Shown here: positions 50,414-59,758 of the stretch, in pieces | Numbering within the stretch: the stretch's first letter is position 1 | Layout of the letters: each line of letters opens with the position of its first letter | Assembly: GCF_014982725.1 (NCBI RefSeq) | Contig: NZ_JADCJZ010000002.1 | Span: 1-64,000, forward strand | Direction of reading: 5' to 3' | Length of the DNA: 64,000 bases | From: Thermophilibacter gallinarum | GTDB taxonomy: Bacteria; Actinomycetota; Coriobacteriia; Coriobacteriales; Atopobiaceae | The notes under the pieces: model-generated | What the model was told of the DNA's origin: nothing | Database searches by the model: none | What the model saw: only the letters and a program-made list of their open reading frames with translations | Made by a program: the position numbers and the translations under genes

Positions 50414-52255
50414 ATGAAGAAGAGAGAAGAGGAGAAGGGGCTCACGGGCCGCGAGGTGATCCGGACCATCGGCGCCAGCGTCCGCGAGTTCAAGGCGGCC
50501 TCGATCGCCACGCCGATCATCGTCTCGGGCGAGGTGGTCATGGAGGTTGCGATCCCCTTCGTCACCGCACAGCTGATCAATGCCATCCAGGCGGGTGCCA
50601 CGCTCGCCGACATGCTCCCCTACGCGCTGCAGCTCGTGCTCATGGCGCTCGCGTCGCTCGCCTTCGGCATCGGCGCCGGCGTGACCTGCAGCCAGGCGAG
50701 CTGCGGCCTGGCCATGAACCTGCGCCACGACGTCTTCGCCGCGGTGCAGCGCTTCAGCTTCGCCAACATCGACCAGTTCTCGTCGAGCTCGCTCGTGACG
50801 CGCCTCACCACGGACATCACCAACGTGCAGCTCGCCTACATGATGATCATCCGCACCGCCATCCGCTGCCCGTTCCTTCTGCTCGCGGGCATCGTCATGG
50901 CATTCATCATGGCCGGCCCGCTGGCGCTGGTCTTCGTGATCATCGTGCCGATCCTGGGCTTTGGCCTCTACAAGGTCGTGCGCACCGTGCACCCGATCTT
51001 CCGCTCGGTCTTCCACAAGTACGACGCCCTCAACGAGTCCATCGAGGAGAACGTCACCGGCATGCGCGACGTCAAGAGCTACGTGCGCCAGGACTACGAG
51101 AAGGAGAAGTTCGGCCGCGCCGCCCAGGACGTCTGCGCCGACTTCACCCGCGCCGAGAAGATCCTCGCGCTCAACACCCCGATGATGAACTTCGCGGTCT
51201 ACACGGTCTTCGCCGTGACCCTGCAGTTCGGCAGCTACCTCATCATCTCCAGCCAGGGCACGCTGCTCAACGTGGGCCAGCTCTCGGCACTCACCACCTA
51301 CGGCTTCATGATCCTCATGGCGCTCATGATGGTCTCGATGGTCTTCGCCATGATCACGATGGCGCAGGAGAGTGCCGAGCGCATCTGCGAGGTCCTCACG
51401 ACCGAGCCCACGATCAAGAACCCCGCCCACCCCGAGACCGAGATGCGCGACGGCTCGATCGACTTCGACAACGTCACGTTCAAGTACTCCGAGAAGGCCG
51501 AGCACCGCGCGCTCGCCGAAATCGACTTGCACATCAAGAGCGGCGAGACGATCGGCATCATGGGCGGCACGGGTTCCGCCAAGACCTCGCTCGTGAACCT
51601 CATCAGCCGCCTCTACGACGTCACCGAGGGATCCGTCAAGGTCGGCGGCGTGGACGTGCGCGACTACGACCTCGAGTTCCTGCGCAACAACGTCGCCGTG
51701 GTGCTCCAGAAGAACGTGCTCTTCTCGGGCACCATCAAGGAGAACCTGCGCTGGGGCAACCCTGACGCCACCTACGACGAGCTCGTGGAGGTCTGCAAGC
51801 TCGCCCAGGCCGACGAGTTCATCCAGGGCCTGCCCAAGCAGTACGACTACTACATCGAGCAGGGCGGCACCAACGTCTCCGGAGGCCAGAAGCAGCGCCT
51901 GTGCATCGCGCGAGCCCTGCTCAAGCACCCCAAGGTCCTGATCCTGGACGACTCGACCTCCGCCGTCGACACCAAGACCGACGCGCTCATCCGCGAGGGC
52001 CTCAAGACCTACCTGCCCGAGGCCACCAAGATCATCATCGCCCAGCGCGTGAGCTCGGTGCAGGACGCCGACCGCATCCTCGTGCTCGACAACGGCCACA
52101 TCGCCGGGCTCGGCACCCACGAGGAGCTCCTCGAGAGCTGCCCGTTCTACCGCGACACCTACCTCGCGCAGAGCCGCACGAGCCAGGGGGCCGAGAAGGA
52201 TGACGCGCCCGCGGACACCTCGTCCGCGGAGGGAGGTGAGGCCGATGGCCGCTAG
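50414..52255 (+). CDS. Heterodimeric ABC exporter A, degenerate-site subunit
   Basis: A 613-residue half-transporter: six membrane helices (about 30-320), then an ATPase domain. Walker A is GGTGSAKTS (Gly replaced by Ala before Lys), signature [17 protein letters not shown], and Walker B LILDDSTSAVD, where Asp replaces the catalytic Glu. This is the known pattern of the non-hydrolysing half in asymmetric exporters such as TM287/288 or BmrCD. It overlaps the next gene by 11 bp and should pair with it to export drugs, lipids or peptides. An acidic low-complexity tail ends the protein. Confidence 0.93.
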   Translation: MKKREEEKGLTGREVIRTIGASVREFKAASIATPIIVSGEVVMEVAIPFVTAQLINAIQAGATLADMLPYALQLVLMALASLAFGIGAGVTCSQASCGLAMNLRHDVFAAVQRFSFANIDQFSSSSLVTRLTTDITNVQLAYMMIIRTAIRCPFLLLAGIVMAFIMAGPLALVFVIIVPILGFGLYKVVRTVHPIFRSVFHKYDALNESIEENVTGMRDVKSYVRQDYEKEKFGRAAQDVCADFTRAEKILALNTPMMNFAVYTVFAVTLQFGSYLIISSQGTLLNVGQLSALTTYGFMILMALMMVSMVFAMITMAQESAERICEVLTTEPTIKNPAHPETEMRDGSIDFDNVTFKYSEKAEHRALAEIDLHIKSGETIGIMGGTGSAKTSLVNLISRLYDVTEGSVKVGGVDVRDYDLEFLRNNVAVVLQKNVLFSGTIKENLRWGNPDATYDELVEVCKLAQADEFIQGLPKQYDYYIEQGGTNVSGGQKQRLCIARALLKHPKVLILDDSTSAVDTKTDALIREGLKTYLPEATKIIIAQRVSSVQDADRILVLDNGHIAGLGTHEELLESCPFYRDTYLAQSRTSQGAEKDDAPADTSSAEGGEADGR

Positions 52256-54269
52256 GAACAACTCCGCCGAGAGCATCCTCAAGAACGTCACCGGCTCCAA
52301 CCAGCCGACCGAGCCCGAGCGCGAGCCGGAGCGCCAGAACGTCGCCGGCCGCCAGGTCGCGACGCCGAGGCGTCGCGGCGGGCGCGGCAAGACGCTCTCG
52401 CGCCTCATCAGGACGCTCTTCTCGTTCTATCCCAAGATGCTGCCCCTCGTCATCCTCTGCATCGTGGTCTCCGCCGTGCTCTCGGCCCTTCCCGCCACGT
52501 TCATGCAGCGCACGCTCGAGATCGTGACCGCCAACTGGGAGAGCGGCGACTGGGAGTCCGTCGCCGGCCAGGTGGGCTCGCTCGTGCTCACGCTCGTCGG
52601 CATCTACGTGGTCTCGCTCGTCCTCAACTTCACCTGGACCCGCGCGATGGCGATCATCACGCAGGGCTCGCTCGAGAAGTTCCGCGAGCAGCTTTTCGGC
52701 CACATGCAGGACCTGCCGATCAGCTACTTCGACCAGCACCAGCGCGGCGACATCATGAGCCACTACACCAACGACATCGACGCCCTGCGCCAGATGATCG
52801 GCCAGTCGCTGCCCAACATCACGCTGACGTTCGTCACCTGCGTCTCGGTCATCTCCGTCATGGTCTACTACAGCGTGTGGATGTGCCTCGTCGTCGTGGC
52901 GGGCGTGCTCTTCATGGCCTACATGACCAAGCAGCTCGGCGGCCGCTCCGCGCGCAACTTCGTCGTGCAGCAGAAGGAGATCGGCATCGTCGAGGGCCAC
53001 GTCGAGGAGGTCATGAACGGCCAGCGCGTGGTCAAGGTCTTCTGCCACGAGGAGGCCGCCCAGGAGGACTTCGACGTGCGCAACCGCCGCCTCTTCGAGG
53101 CGAGCCGCGCCGCGAACATGTACACCAACACGCTCGGCCCGATCCTCATGAACCTCGGCAACCTGATCTACGTCATCGTGGCGCTCGTGGGCGGCGTGTT
53201 CATCGAGACCGGTCTGCCCAACCTCTCCATCTCGGGCCTGCCCTTCTCGATCGCCGTCACGGTGCCGTTCCTCAACATGACCAAGCAGTTCGCCGGCCAG
53301 ATCGGCCAGATCTCCCAGCAGATCAACTCCGTCGTCATGGGCCTCGCGGGCGCCGAGCGCATCTTCGAGCTCATGGACGAGCCGGTCGAGCACGACGAGG
53401 GCTACGTCGAGCTCGTGGCCTGCACGATCGACCGCGACGGCAACGTCCGCGAGTGCGACCGCCGCTCCGGCGACTGGGCCGGCCAGTGGGCGTGGCGCCA
53501 CCCGCACGGCGACGGCTCGCTCACCTACACCCCGCTCGCCGGCGACGTGCGCCTCTTCGACGTCGACTTTGCCTACCGCCCGGGCCATACCGTCCTGCAC
53601 GACGTGAGCGTCTGGGCCAAGCCGGGCCAGAAGGTCGCCTTCGTGGGCGCCACCGGCGCGGGCAAGACCACGATCACCAACCTCATCAACCGCTTCTACG
53701 ACATCGCCGACGGCAAGATCCGCTACGACGGCATCAACATCAACAAGATCAAGAAGCCGGACCTCCGTCGCTCGCTCGGCGTGGTGCTCCAGGACGTGAA
53801 CCTGTTCACGGGCACCGTCATGGACAACATCCGCTTCGGACGCCTCGACGCCTCCGACGAGGAGTGCATGGCGGCGGCACGCCTGGTGGGTGCCGACGGC
53901 TTCATCAAGCGCCTGCCCGAGGGCTACAACACCATGCTCACGGACAACGGCTCCAACCTGTCGCAGGGCCAGCGCCAGCTGCTCTCGATCGCGCGCTGCG
54001 CCGTCGCGGACCCGCCGGTGATGATCCTCGATGAGGCCACGTCCTCGATCGACACCCACACCGAGGAGATCGTCCAGCGCGGCATGGACGCGCTCATGAC
54101 CGGGCGCACCACGTTCGTCATCGCGCACCGCCTCTCCACCGTGCGCAACTCCGACGCGATCATCGTGCTCGACCACGGCCGCATCATCGAGCGCGGCACC
54201 CACGATGAGCTGATCGCCAAGAGGGGCACGTACTACCAGCTCTACACGGGGGCCTTCGAGCTCGAGTAG
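52245..54269 (+). CDS. Heterodimeric ABC exporter A, catalytic subunit
   Basis: A 674-residue half-transporter with a 50-residue charged N-terminal extension, six membrane helices (about 60-375), and a canonical ATPase: Walker A GATGAGKTT, signature LSQGQRQLLSIARC, Walker B MILDEATSSID (catalytic Glu). A ~50-residue insertion between the two domains (VELVACTIDRDGNVREC ... WAWRHPHGDG) recurs in subunit 58 kb paralogue B. ATG 52245 follows GGGAGGTGAGG. The 3' end and terminator are duplicated downstream of exporter B. Confidence 0.93.
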   Translation: MAARNNSAESILKNVTGSNQPTEPEREPERQNVAGRQVATPRRRGGRGKTLSRLIRTLFSFYPKMLPLVILCIVVSAVLSALPATFMQRTLEIVTANWESGDWESVAGQVGSLVLTLVGIYVVSLVLNFTWTRAMAIITQGSLEKFREQLFGHMQDLPISYFDQHQRGDIMSHYTNDIDALRQMIGQSLPNITLTFVTCVSVISVMVYYSVWMCLVVVAGVLFMAYMTKQLGGRSARNFVVQQKEIGIVEGHVEEVMNGQRVVKVFCHEEAAQEDFDVRNRRLFEASRAANMYTNTLGPILMNLGNLIYVIVALVGGVFIETGLPNLSISGLPFSIAVTVPFLNMTKQFAGQIGQISQQINSVVMGLAGAERIFELMDEPVEHDEGYVELVACTIDRDGNVRECDRRSGDWAGQWAWRHPHGDGSLTYTPLAGDVRLFDVDFAYRPGHTVLHDVSVWAKPGQKVAFVGATGAGKTTITNLINRFYDIADGKIRYDGININKIKKPDLRRSLGVVLQDVNLFTGTVMDNIRFGRLDASDEECMAAARLVGADGFIKRLPEGYNTMLTDNGSNLSQGQRQLLSIARCAVADPPVMILDEATSSIDTHTEEIVQRGMDALMTGRTTFVIAHRLSTVRNSDAIIVLDHGRIIERGTHDELIAKRGTYYQLYTGAFELE

Positions 54270-54287
54270 GGGCCGTCGACACCTGGG

Positions 54288-54363
54288 GCCCGCCCCGACG
54301 TCCCTCCGGGAAGTGCGCTGCGCGGAACTTCCCTCCGGGACGCCGGGGCGGGCCTCGTTTTTC
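54288..54363 (+). terminator. Long terminator after exporter A
   Basis: A roughly 68-nt two-part stem (GGCCCGCCCCG with CGGGGCGGGCC, inner CTCCGGGAAGT with ACTTCCCTCCGGG in part) and TTTTT. An identical copy follows exporter B. Confidence 0.9.
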
Positions 54364-54374
54364 AGCCGAGCACC

Positions 54375-54592
54375 CGTCCCGGAATCGGCGGCCTTCCGCG
54401 CCCGTGGCGAGGAACCGTCCCGGAATCACCGACCTTCTCGCCCAGCGAGGGGGACGCGTCCCGGAATCGGCGGGGTTCGCGGGGAAGGTCCCGGATTCCC
54501 GGATGGGGGAGGCGCCGGGACGCGGAAGGTCGCCGATTCCGGGACGGCGCCCGACCGGCGGGCGAGAAACCCGGAGATTCTGGGACGGGTGC
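54375..54592. repeat. Inverting array of 41-bp-phased repeats (array B)
   Basis: Three forward CGTCCCGGAATC units at 54376, 54417 and 54458 (41 bp each). A central GTCCCGGATTCCCGGA near 54489 follows, then two reverse units with GATTC at 54536 and 54577 (41 bp). Same plan as array A. It fills most of the 427-bp gap 54270-54696 between the terminator and the MarR gene operator. Confidence 0.88.
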
Positions 54593-54605
54593 GACGCAGC
54601 TAGCT

Positions 54606-54637
54606 AGGTACCATGGAAATATCGCTAGGTACCTTGA
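54606..54637 (+). promoter_or_regulatory. Paired-palindrome operator, copy 2 (marR-exporter B)
   Basis: AGGTACC at 54606 and AGGTACCT at 54627, 21 bp apart, about 60 bp before the marR start. Sequence identical to copy 1 but for one G. An ATG inside it (54613) is in frame with marR but is not used as start in this annotation. Confidence 0.78.
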
Positions 54638-54696
54638 CATCTATGGGTGGCCGTCGCAGAGTTGTGGGGGCCAATCGGACGAGGAAGGGACGAACC

Positions 54697-55164
54697 GTGT
54701 GCGAAGCGGACACACAGCAGAGCATCGAGCTGCGGATTCTTCGCAAGCTCGGGTACTTTGGCTACTACCTGCACCAGCATTGGGGCGGACGGAACGGCAA
54801 GCAGCACATACTCGTGGAGCTGCTCGCGCATGACGGGTGCATGACGCAGCGCGAGCTCCAGGAGGCGTCGTGCATCACGTCCGCCTCGCTCTCCGAGGTC
54901 GTGACCAAGCTCGAGGCGGAGGGCCTGCTCTCCCGCGAGCGCTCCGAGACCGACCGGCGCCAGCTCACGCTCACCCTCACCGACGAGGGCACCCGTCGTG
55001 CCCGTGCCTTCGTGGAGAGCAGGATGGAGTTCGAGAAGGAGGCGTTCGGCTGCCTGGACGCCGACGAGACCGAGGGTCTGCTCGACCTTCTCGACCGCCT
55101 GTCCGCGCACTGGGAGAAGATCGAGGCCAAGGGGCGAGAGGAGGCCGCATGCAGCAGGAACTAG
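54697..55164 (+). CDS. MarR-family regulator of the twin exporters
   Basis: A 155-residue winged-helix regulator: YFGYYLHQHWGG dimer helices, recognition region MTQRELQEASCITSASLSEVV, and wing LLSRERSETDRRQLTLTLTDEG (in parts). GTG 54697 follows AGGAAGGGAC; an upstream in-frame ATG lies in the operator. It overlaps exporter B by 16 bp and so is co-translated with it. Operators before exporter A and before this gene imply it controls both. The inducer is likely a substrate of the pumps, by analogy with other MarR-efflux pairs. Confidence 0.92.
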   Translation: MCEADTQQSIELRILRKLGYFGYYLHQHWGGRNGKQHILVELLAHDGCMTQRELQEASCITSASLSEVVTKLEAEGLLSRERSETDRRQLTLTLTDEGTRRARAFVESRMEFEKEAFGCLDADETEGLLDLLDRLSAHWEKIEAKGREEAACSRN

Positions 55165-56993
55165 CCGCTGAGCAGCAGTTCGAGAAGACCGCGGCGCATA
55201 TGACCTACCCCCAGATCATGCGCCGCCTCATGGGGAGCATCCGCCAGTACAGGGGCGCCGCCATCGCCACTCCCCTGCTGGTGCTCGGCGAGGTCGTCTT
55301 CGAGGTGCTGATCCCGCTGCTCACCGCTGACCTCATCGACGCGATCAAGGCGGGCGCGGACCTCTCCGAGATCCTCTCCACCGGCGGGCTTCTCGCCCTC
55401 ATGGCGCTCGTCTCACTCGCCTTTGGCGCGGCGGCGGGCCTCACCTGCGCGAAGGCCTCCGTCGGCTTTGCCAAGAACCTCCGCAAGGACATGTTCTACA
55501 ACATCCAGACCTTCTCCTTCGCGGTGATCGACCGCTTCTCGAGCTCCTCGCTCGTGACGCGCCTCACCACCGACGTCATGAACGTGCAGATGGCCTACAT
55601 GATGCTCATCCGCACCGCCATCCGCTCGCCGTTCATGCTCGTCGGCGCCTTCATCGCCGCCCACACGATGGCGGGCTGGCTGGCCGTCGTCTTCGTGGTG
55701 GTCATCCCGGTGCTCGCCGTGGCGCTTCTCGCCGTGGTGCGCAAGGTCACGCCGATCTTCCGCCGCATCTTCCGCAAGTACGACGCCCTGAACGAGCGCG
55801 CCGAGGAGAACCTCTCCGGCATCCGCGTGGTCAAGTCCTACGTCCGCGAGGACTACGAGAAGCAGAAGTACGACGCCGCCGCCAGCGAGGTCCAGCGCGA
55901 CTTCACGCACGCCGAGCGCATCCTCGCCCTCAACGCCCCGATCATGAACTTCTGCGTCTACACCGTCATGGTGTTCGTGATCTACGTGGGCTCCTACGCG
56001 ATCGTCTCCACGCGCGGCGAGCTTCTGGACGTGGGCCAGTTCTCGTCGCTCATCACCTACGGCTTCATGATGCTCATGAGCCTCATGATGCTCTCCATGA
56101 TCTTCGCCATGGTCGTCATGAGCGAGGAGAACGCGCGCCGCATCTTCGAGGTGCTCGACGCCAAGACCACGATCGAGCAGCCCGAGAACCCCGTCATGGA
56201 GGTTGCGGACGGCTCGATAGACTTCGACCACGTGGGCTTCTCCTACAAGGGCGACAAGAACCACGAGGCCCTGCGCGAGATCGACCTGCACATCAGGAGC
56301 GGCGAGGTCATCGGCGTGATCGGCTCCACGGGCTCGGCAAAGTCCACGCTCGTCCAGCTCATCCCGCGCCTCTACGACGTCACCGAGGGCACCGTGCGCG
56401 TGGGCGGCGTCGACGTGCGCGACTACGACCTCGACACGCTGCGCAACGCCGTGGCCATGGTGCTGCAGAAGAACGTGCTCTTCTCGGGCACGATCAAGGA
56501 CAACCTACGCTGGGGCAAGCAGGACGCCACGGACGAGGAGATCGTCGAGGCGGCCAGGCTCGCCCAGGCGGACGAGTTCGTCCAGACCTTCCCCGACAAG
56601 TACGACACCCACATCGAGCAGGGCGGCACCAACGTCTCCGGCGGCCAGAAGCAGCGCCTGTGCATCGCGCGCGCCCTGCTCAAGAGCCCGAAGATCCTCA
56701 TCCTGGACGACTCGACGAGCGCCGTCGACACCAAGACCGACAAGCTCATCCGCGAGGGCTTCAAGAGCTACCTGCCCGAGACGACCAAGATCATCATCGC
56801 CCAGCGCACCTCGAGCGTGGAGGACGCGGACCGCATCGTGGTCATGGACTCGGGCCGCATCAACGACGTGGGCACCCACGAGGAGCTGCTGCGCCGCAAC
56901 GCGATCTACCGCGAGGTCTACCTCTCGCAGAACAAGCAGAGCCACGACGAGAAGAACCTCGACGAGCTGGAGGTGACCGAGAATGGCCGATAA
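55149..56993 (+). CDS. Heterodimeric ABC exporter B, degenerate-site subunit
   Basis: A 614-residue paralogue of the gene at 50414: six membrane helices, Walker A GSTGSAKST, signature [17 protein letters not shown], Walker B LILDDSTSAVD (Asp for Glu). The start ATG 55149 lies inside the end of marR. It pairs with the next gene, which it overlaps by 11 bp. Similarity runs over the whole length, consistent with tandem duplication of the pair. Confidence 0.93.
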   Translation: MQQELAAEQQFEKTAAHMTYPQIMRRLMGSIRQYRGAAIATPLLVLGEVVFEVLIPLLTADLIDAIKAGADLSEILSTGGLLALMALVSLAFGAAAGLTCAKASVGFAKNLRKDMFYNIQTFSFAVIDRFSSSSLVTRLTTDVMNVQMAYMMLIRTAIRSPFMLVGAFIAAHTMAGWLAVVFVVVIPVLAVALLAVVRKVTPIFRRIFRKYDALNERAEENLSGIRVVKSYVREDYEKQKYDAAASEVQRDFTHAERILALNAPIMNFCVYTVMVFVIYVGSYAIVSTRGELLDVGQFSSLITYGFMMLMSLMMLSMIFAMVVMSEENARRIFEVLDAKTTIEQPENPVMEVADGSIDFDHVGFSYKGDKNHEALREIDLHIRSGEVIGVIGSTGSAKSTLVQLIPRLYDVTEGTVRVGGVDVRDYDLDTLRNAVAMVLQKNVLFSGTIKDNLRWGKQDATDEEIVEAARLAQADEFVQTFPDKYDTHIEQGGTNVSGGQKQRLCIARALLKSPKILILDDSTSAVDTKTDKLIREGFKSYLPETTKIIIAQRTSSVEDADRIVVMDSGRINDVGTHEELLRRNAIYREVYLSQNKQSHDEKNLDELEVTENGR

Positions 56994-58917
56994 GCCCGCC
57001 GCCGCGCGCGGACGTGCGCCCAAGTCGATCGGGCGCACGGCGCTGCGCGTCATCAAGATGCTGCGTACGTTCTACCCCGTCATGCTGCCGACCGTCGCCG
57101 TCTGCATCCTCGTCCAGTGCGTCGTCCAGGCGACGCCCAACATCTTCATGGAGCGCTGCCTCACCATCGTGGGTGAGTTCTGGGAGAGCGGCGACTGGGC
57201 GACCGCGCAGCCGCTGGTCTTCAAGAACGCCGCGATCCTCGCCGTCATGTACTTCCTGAGCCTGATCTGCAACGCCGTGTGGCAGCAGCTCATGGCGATC
57301 CTCACCCAGGGCGCGCTCAAGAAGTTCCGCTGCCTCATGTTCGACCACATGCAGGACCTGCCGATCCGCTACTTCGACACGCACCCGCACGGCGACGTCA
57401 TGAGCTACTACACCAACGACGTCGACGCGCTGCGCCAGATGATCGCGCAGTCGCTGCCGCAGCTGTTCCTCACGACGCTCATGCTTATCTCCGTGAGCGC
57501 CATCATGATCTACTACAGCCTGCCGCTCACGCTCGTCGTGGTGGGAGGCGCCGCGATCATGGCGCTTCTCGCCAAGACGCTCGCCGGGCGCTCCGCGAAG
57601 AACTTCCTGCGCACGCAGCGCGCGGTGGCCACGGTCGAGGGTCACGTCGAGGAGGTCATGAACGGCGAGAAGGTCGTCAAGGTCTTCTGCCACGAGCGCC
57701 AGACCGAGGCCGCCTTCGACGCGCTGAACGACGAGCTCGAGGCCGCGGCTCGCGCGGCCAACTCCTACGCCAACACGCTCATGCCGATCCTCATGAACAT
57801 GGGCAACCTGCTCTACGTGGTGGTGGCCGTGGCGAGCGGCGTCTTCCTCGTGACGGGCATCCCCAACCCGTCGATCTCTGGCCTGCCGCTCACGATCGCC
57901 GTGGCGGTGCCGTTCCTCAACATGACCAAGCAGTTCGCCAACCAGATCGGCCAGATCTCCAACCAGGTGAACTCCGTCGTCATGGGCCTCGCCGGCGCCG
58001 AGCGCATCTTCGAGCTGCTCGACGAGCCAATCGAGGAGGACGAGGGCTACGTCGAGCTCGTGGCCTGCAAGATCGACCGCGACGGCAACGTCCGCGAGTG
58101 CGAGCGGCGCGACCACGACTGGGCCGGCCAGTGGGCCTGGCGCCACCCGCACCAGGCGGACGGCAGCGTGACCTATACCCCGCTCGCCGGCGACGTGCGC
58201 CTCTTCGACGTGGACTTCGCCTACGAGCCGGGCCACACCGTGCTCCACAATGTCTCGCTCTACGCCAAGCCGGGCCAGAAGGTTGCCTTCGTCGGCGCCA
58301 CCGGCGCGGGCAAGACCACGATCACCAACCTGCTGAACCGCTTCTACGACATCGAGGACGGCAAGATCCGCTACGACGGCATCAACATCAACAAGATCAA
58401 GAAGCCGGACCTGAGAAGGTCCCTGGGCGTGGTTCTGCAGGACGTGAACCTGTTCACGGGCACCGTCATGGACAACATCCGCTACGGGCGCCTCGACGCA
58501 ACGGACGAGGAGTGCGTCGCCGCCGCGCGCCTGGCCGGCGCCGACGACTTCGTGCGACGCCTGCCCGACGGCTACGACACGATGCTCACCGACAACGGCG
58601 CCGCGCTGAGTCAGGGCCAGCGACAGCTGCTCTCGATCGCGCGCGCCGCGGTCGCCGACCCGCCGGTCATGGTGCTTGACGAAGCCACGTCCTCTATCGA
58701 CACGCGCACCGAGGCCATCGTCCAGCGCGGCATGGACGCGCTCATGACCGGGCGCACCACGTTCGTGATCGCGCACCGCCTGAGCACGGTCCGCAACTCG
58801 GACGTCATCATCGTCCTCGACCACGGCCGCATCATCGAGCGCGGCACCCACGACGAGCTGATCGCCAAGAGGGGCACGTACTACCAGCTCTACACGGGGG
58901 CCTTCGAGCTCGAGTAG
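56983..58917 (+). CDS. Heterodimeric ABC exporter B, catalytic subunit
   Basis: A 644-residue paralogue of the gene at 52245 with a shorter N-terminus: six membrane helices, inter-domain insertion (VELVACKIDRDGNVREC), Walker A GATGAGKTT, signature LSQGQRQLLSIARA, Walker B MVLDEATSSID. The last 60 codons are almost identical in DNA to those of its paralogue, suggesting gene conversion or recent duplication. It completes exporter B. Confidence 0.93.
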   Translation: MADKPAAARGRAPKSIGRTALRVIKMLRTFYPVMLPTVAVCILVQCVVQATPNIFMERCLTIVGEFWESGDWATAQPLVFKNAAILAVMYFLSLICNAVWQQLMAILTQGALKKFRCLMFDHMQDLPIRYFDTHPHGDVMSYYTNDVDALRQMIAQSLPQLFLTTLMLISVSAIMIYYSLPLTLVVVGGAAIMALLAKTLAGRSAKNFLRTQRAVATVEGHVEEVMNGEKVVKVFCHERQTEAAFDALNDELEAAARAANSYANTLMPILMNMGNLLYVVVAVASGVFLVTGIPNPSISGLPLTIAVAVPFLNMTKQFANQIGQISNQVNSVVMGLAGAERIFELLDEPIEEDEGYVELVACKIDRDGNVRECERRDHDWAGQWAWRHPHQADGSVTYTPLAGDVRLFDVDFAYEPGHTVLHNVSLYAKPGQKVAFVGATGAGKTTITNLLNRFYDIEDGKIRYDGININKIKKPDLRRSLGVVLQDVNLFTGTVMDNIRYGRLDATDEECVAAARLAGADDFVRRLPDGYDTMLTDNGAALSQGQRQLLSIARAAVADPPVMVLDEATSSIDTRTEAIVQRGMDALMTGRTTFVIAHRLSTVRNSDVIIVLDHGRIIERGTHDELIAKRGTYYQLYTGAFELE

Positions 58918-58934
58918 GGGCCGTCGACACCTGG

Positions 58935-59010
58935 GGCCCGCCCCGACGTCCCTCCGGGAAGTGCGCTGCGCGGAACTTCCCTCCGGGACGCCGGGGCGGG
59001 CCTCGTTTTT
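58935..59010 (+). terminator. Long terminator after exporter B
   Basis: Same stem and TTTTT as 54288-54363, base for base as far as I can compare. Confidence 0.9.
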
Positions 59011-59021
59011 CAGCCGAGCAC

Positions 59022-59110
59022 CCGTCCGGGAATCGGCGGCCTTCCGCGTCCGTTGCGGGGCGACGTCCCGGAATCGGCGGAGTTCGCGGGGAAGGTCCCG
59101 AACCTCGGGG
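59022..59110. repeat. Truncated 41-bp-phased array (array C)
   Basis: Two forward units (CGTCC at 59023 and 59064, 41 bp apart) and a central GTCCCGAACCTCGGGG, then the array stops before the reverse units, 18 bp from the hdeD-like stop. Its first 20 bp continue the duplication of exporter A's 3' flank. Confidence 0.8.
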
Positions 59111-59128
59111 TACGCGAGGCTGACGGCG

Positions 59129-59719
59129 CTACCGCTCGATCGGGCGCATCGAGATGGCCTCCACGAGCAGGCTGGCGCCGCCGACGATGAGGTAGGCGGC
59201 CAGCACGTAGCCGATCACGACGCCGGAGAACGCGGGCATGAGGAAGAAGACCAGGCCGCATGCCACGTTGAGCACGCCCGTGACGGTCGCCATGCCGGCG
59301 TTGGGCAGGCCGAAGTAGCGCATGCGACGCGCATAGGTGATCCGCTCGGCGCCGGAGACTATGAACAGGAACGCCAGCAGGAACACGACCGTCCCCGCGG
59401 TGAGGTAGGCGGGCAGCGTCATCAGCATCAGGCCGAGAAGCGCGTTGAGCACCCCCATGACGAGCGTCGCGGGGCTGCGGAAGAGCTCCGGGGTGTGCAC
59501 GTACGACGCGATCCCGGCGACTCCCCCCACCACGAGCGCCGCGGCGGCGGCACCCTGGATGAAGGCGTAGACGCCGTAGGGCGCGGCCGCGGTCGCGATG
59601 CCCGCGAGCACGAGCAGCACGCCGATCGCGACGGTCCAGACGCGTGCGTGGCGCAGGCCGGAGTTCCAGCGGTCGACGAAGTCGCCCACGTGGTCGAAGT
59701 TAGAGTCGTAACGCTCCAT
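59129..59719 (-). CDS. HdeD-family (DUF308) membrane protein
   Basis: A 196-residue protein with six predicted membrane segments arranged as three helix pairs, typical of DUF308/HdeD. Repeated GVLNALLGLMLM and GVLNVACGLVFF segments show the internal symmetry. HdeD is linked to acid resistance in enterobacteria, but the family's role elsewhere is unclear. It is monocistronic and convergent with exporter B. Confidence 0.85.
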   Translation of the reverse strand: MERYDSNFDHVGDFVDRWNSGLRHARVWTVAIGVLLVLAGIATAAAPYGVYAFIQGAAAAALVVGGVAGIASYVHTPELFRSPATLVMGVLNALLGLMLMTLPAYLTAGTVVFLLAFLFIVSGAERITYARRMRYFGLPNAGMATVTGVLNVACGLVFFLMPAFSGVVIGYVLAAYLIVGGASLLVEAISMRPIER

Positions 59720-59739
59720 GAGGTTCCCTCCAGAGAAAC

Positions 59740-59758
59740 GGCCCGGACGGTCCGGGCC
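59740..59758 (-). terminator. Possible terminator of ubiB
   Basis: GGCCCGGAC/GTCCGGGCC palindrome with the tail GTTTCTC on the minus strand, 120 bp after the ubiB stop and just before hdeD. Confidence 0.45.

Noticed and set aside
54375-54592. CRISPR array
   Set aside because: Units flip orientation, the intervening sequence is itself repeated, and no cas genes are present.
54613-54696. Upstream ATG as the marR start
   Set aside because: The codon lies inside the operator palindrome, has no ribosome site, and the extra residues are not MarR-like; GTG 54697 has AGGAAGGG.
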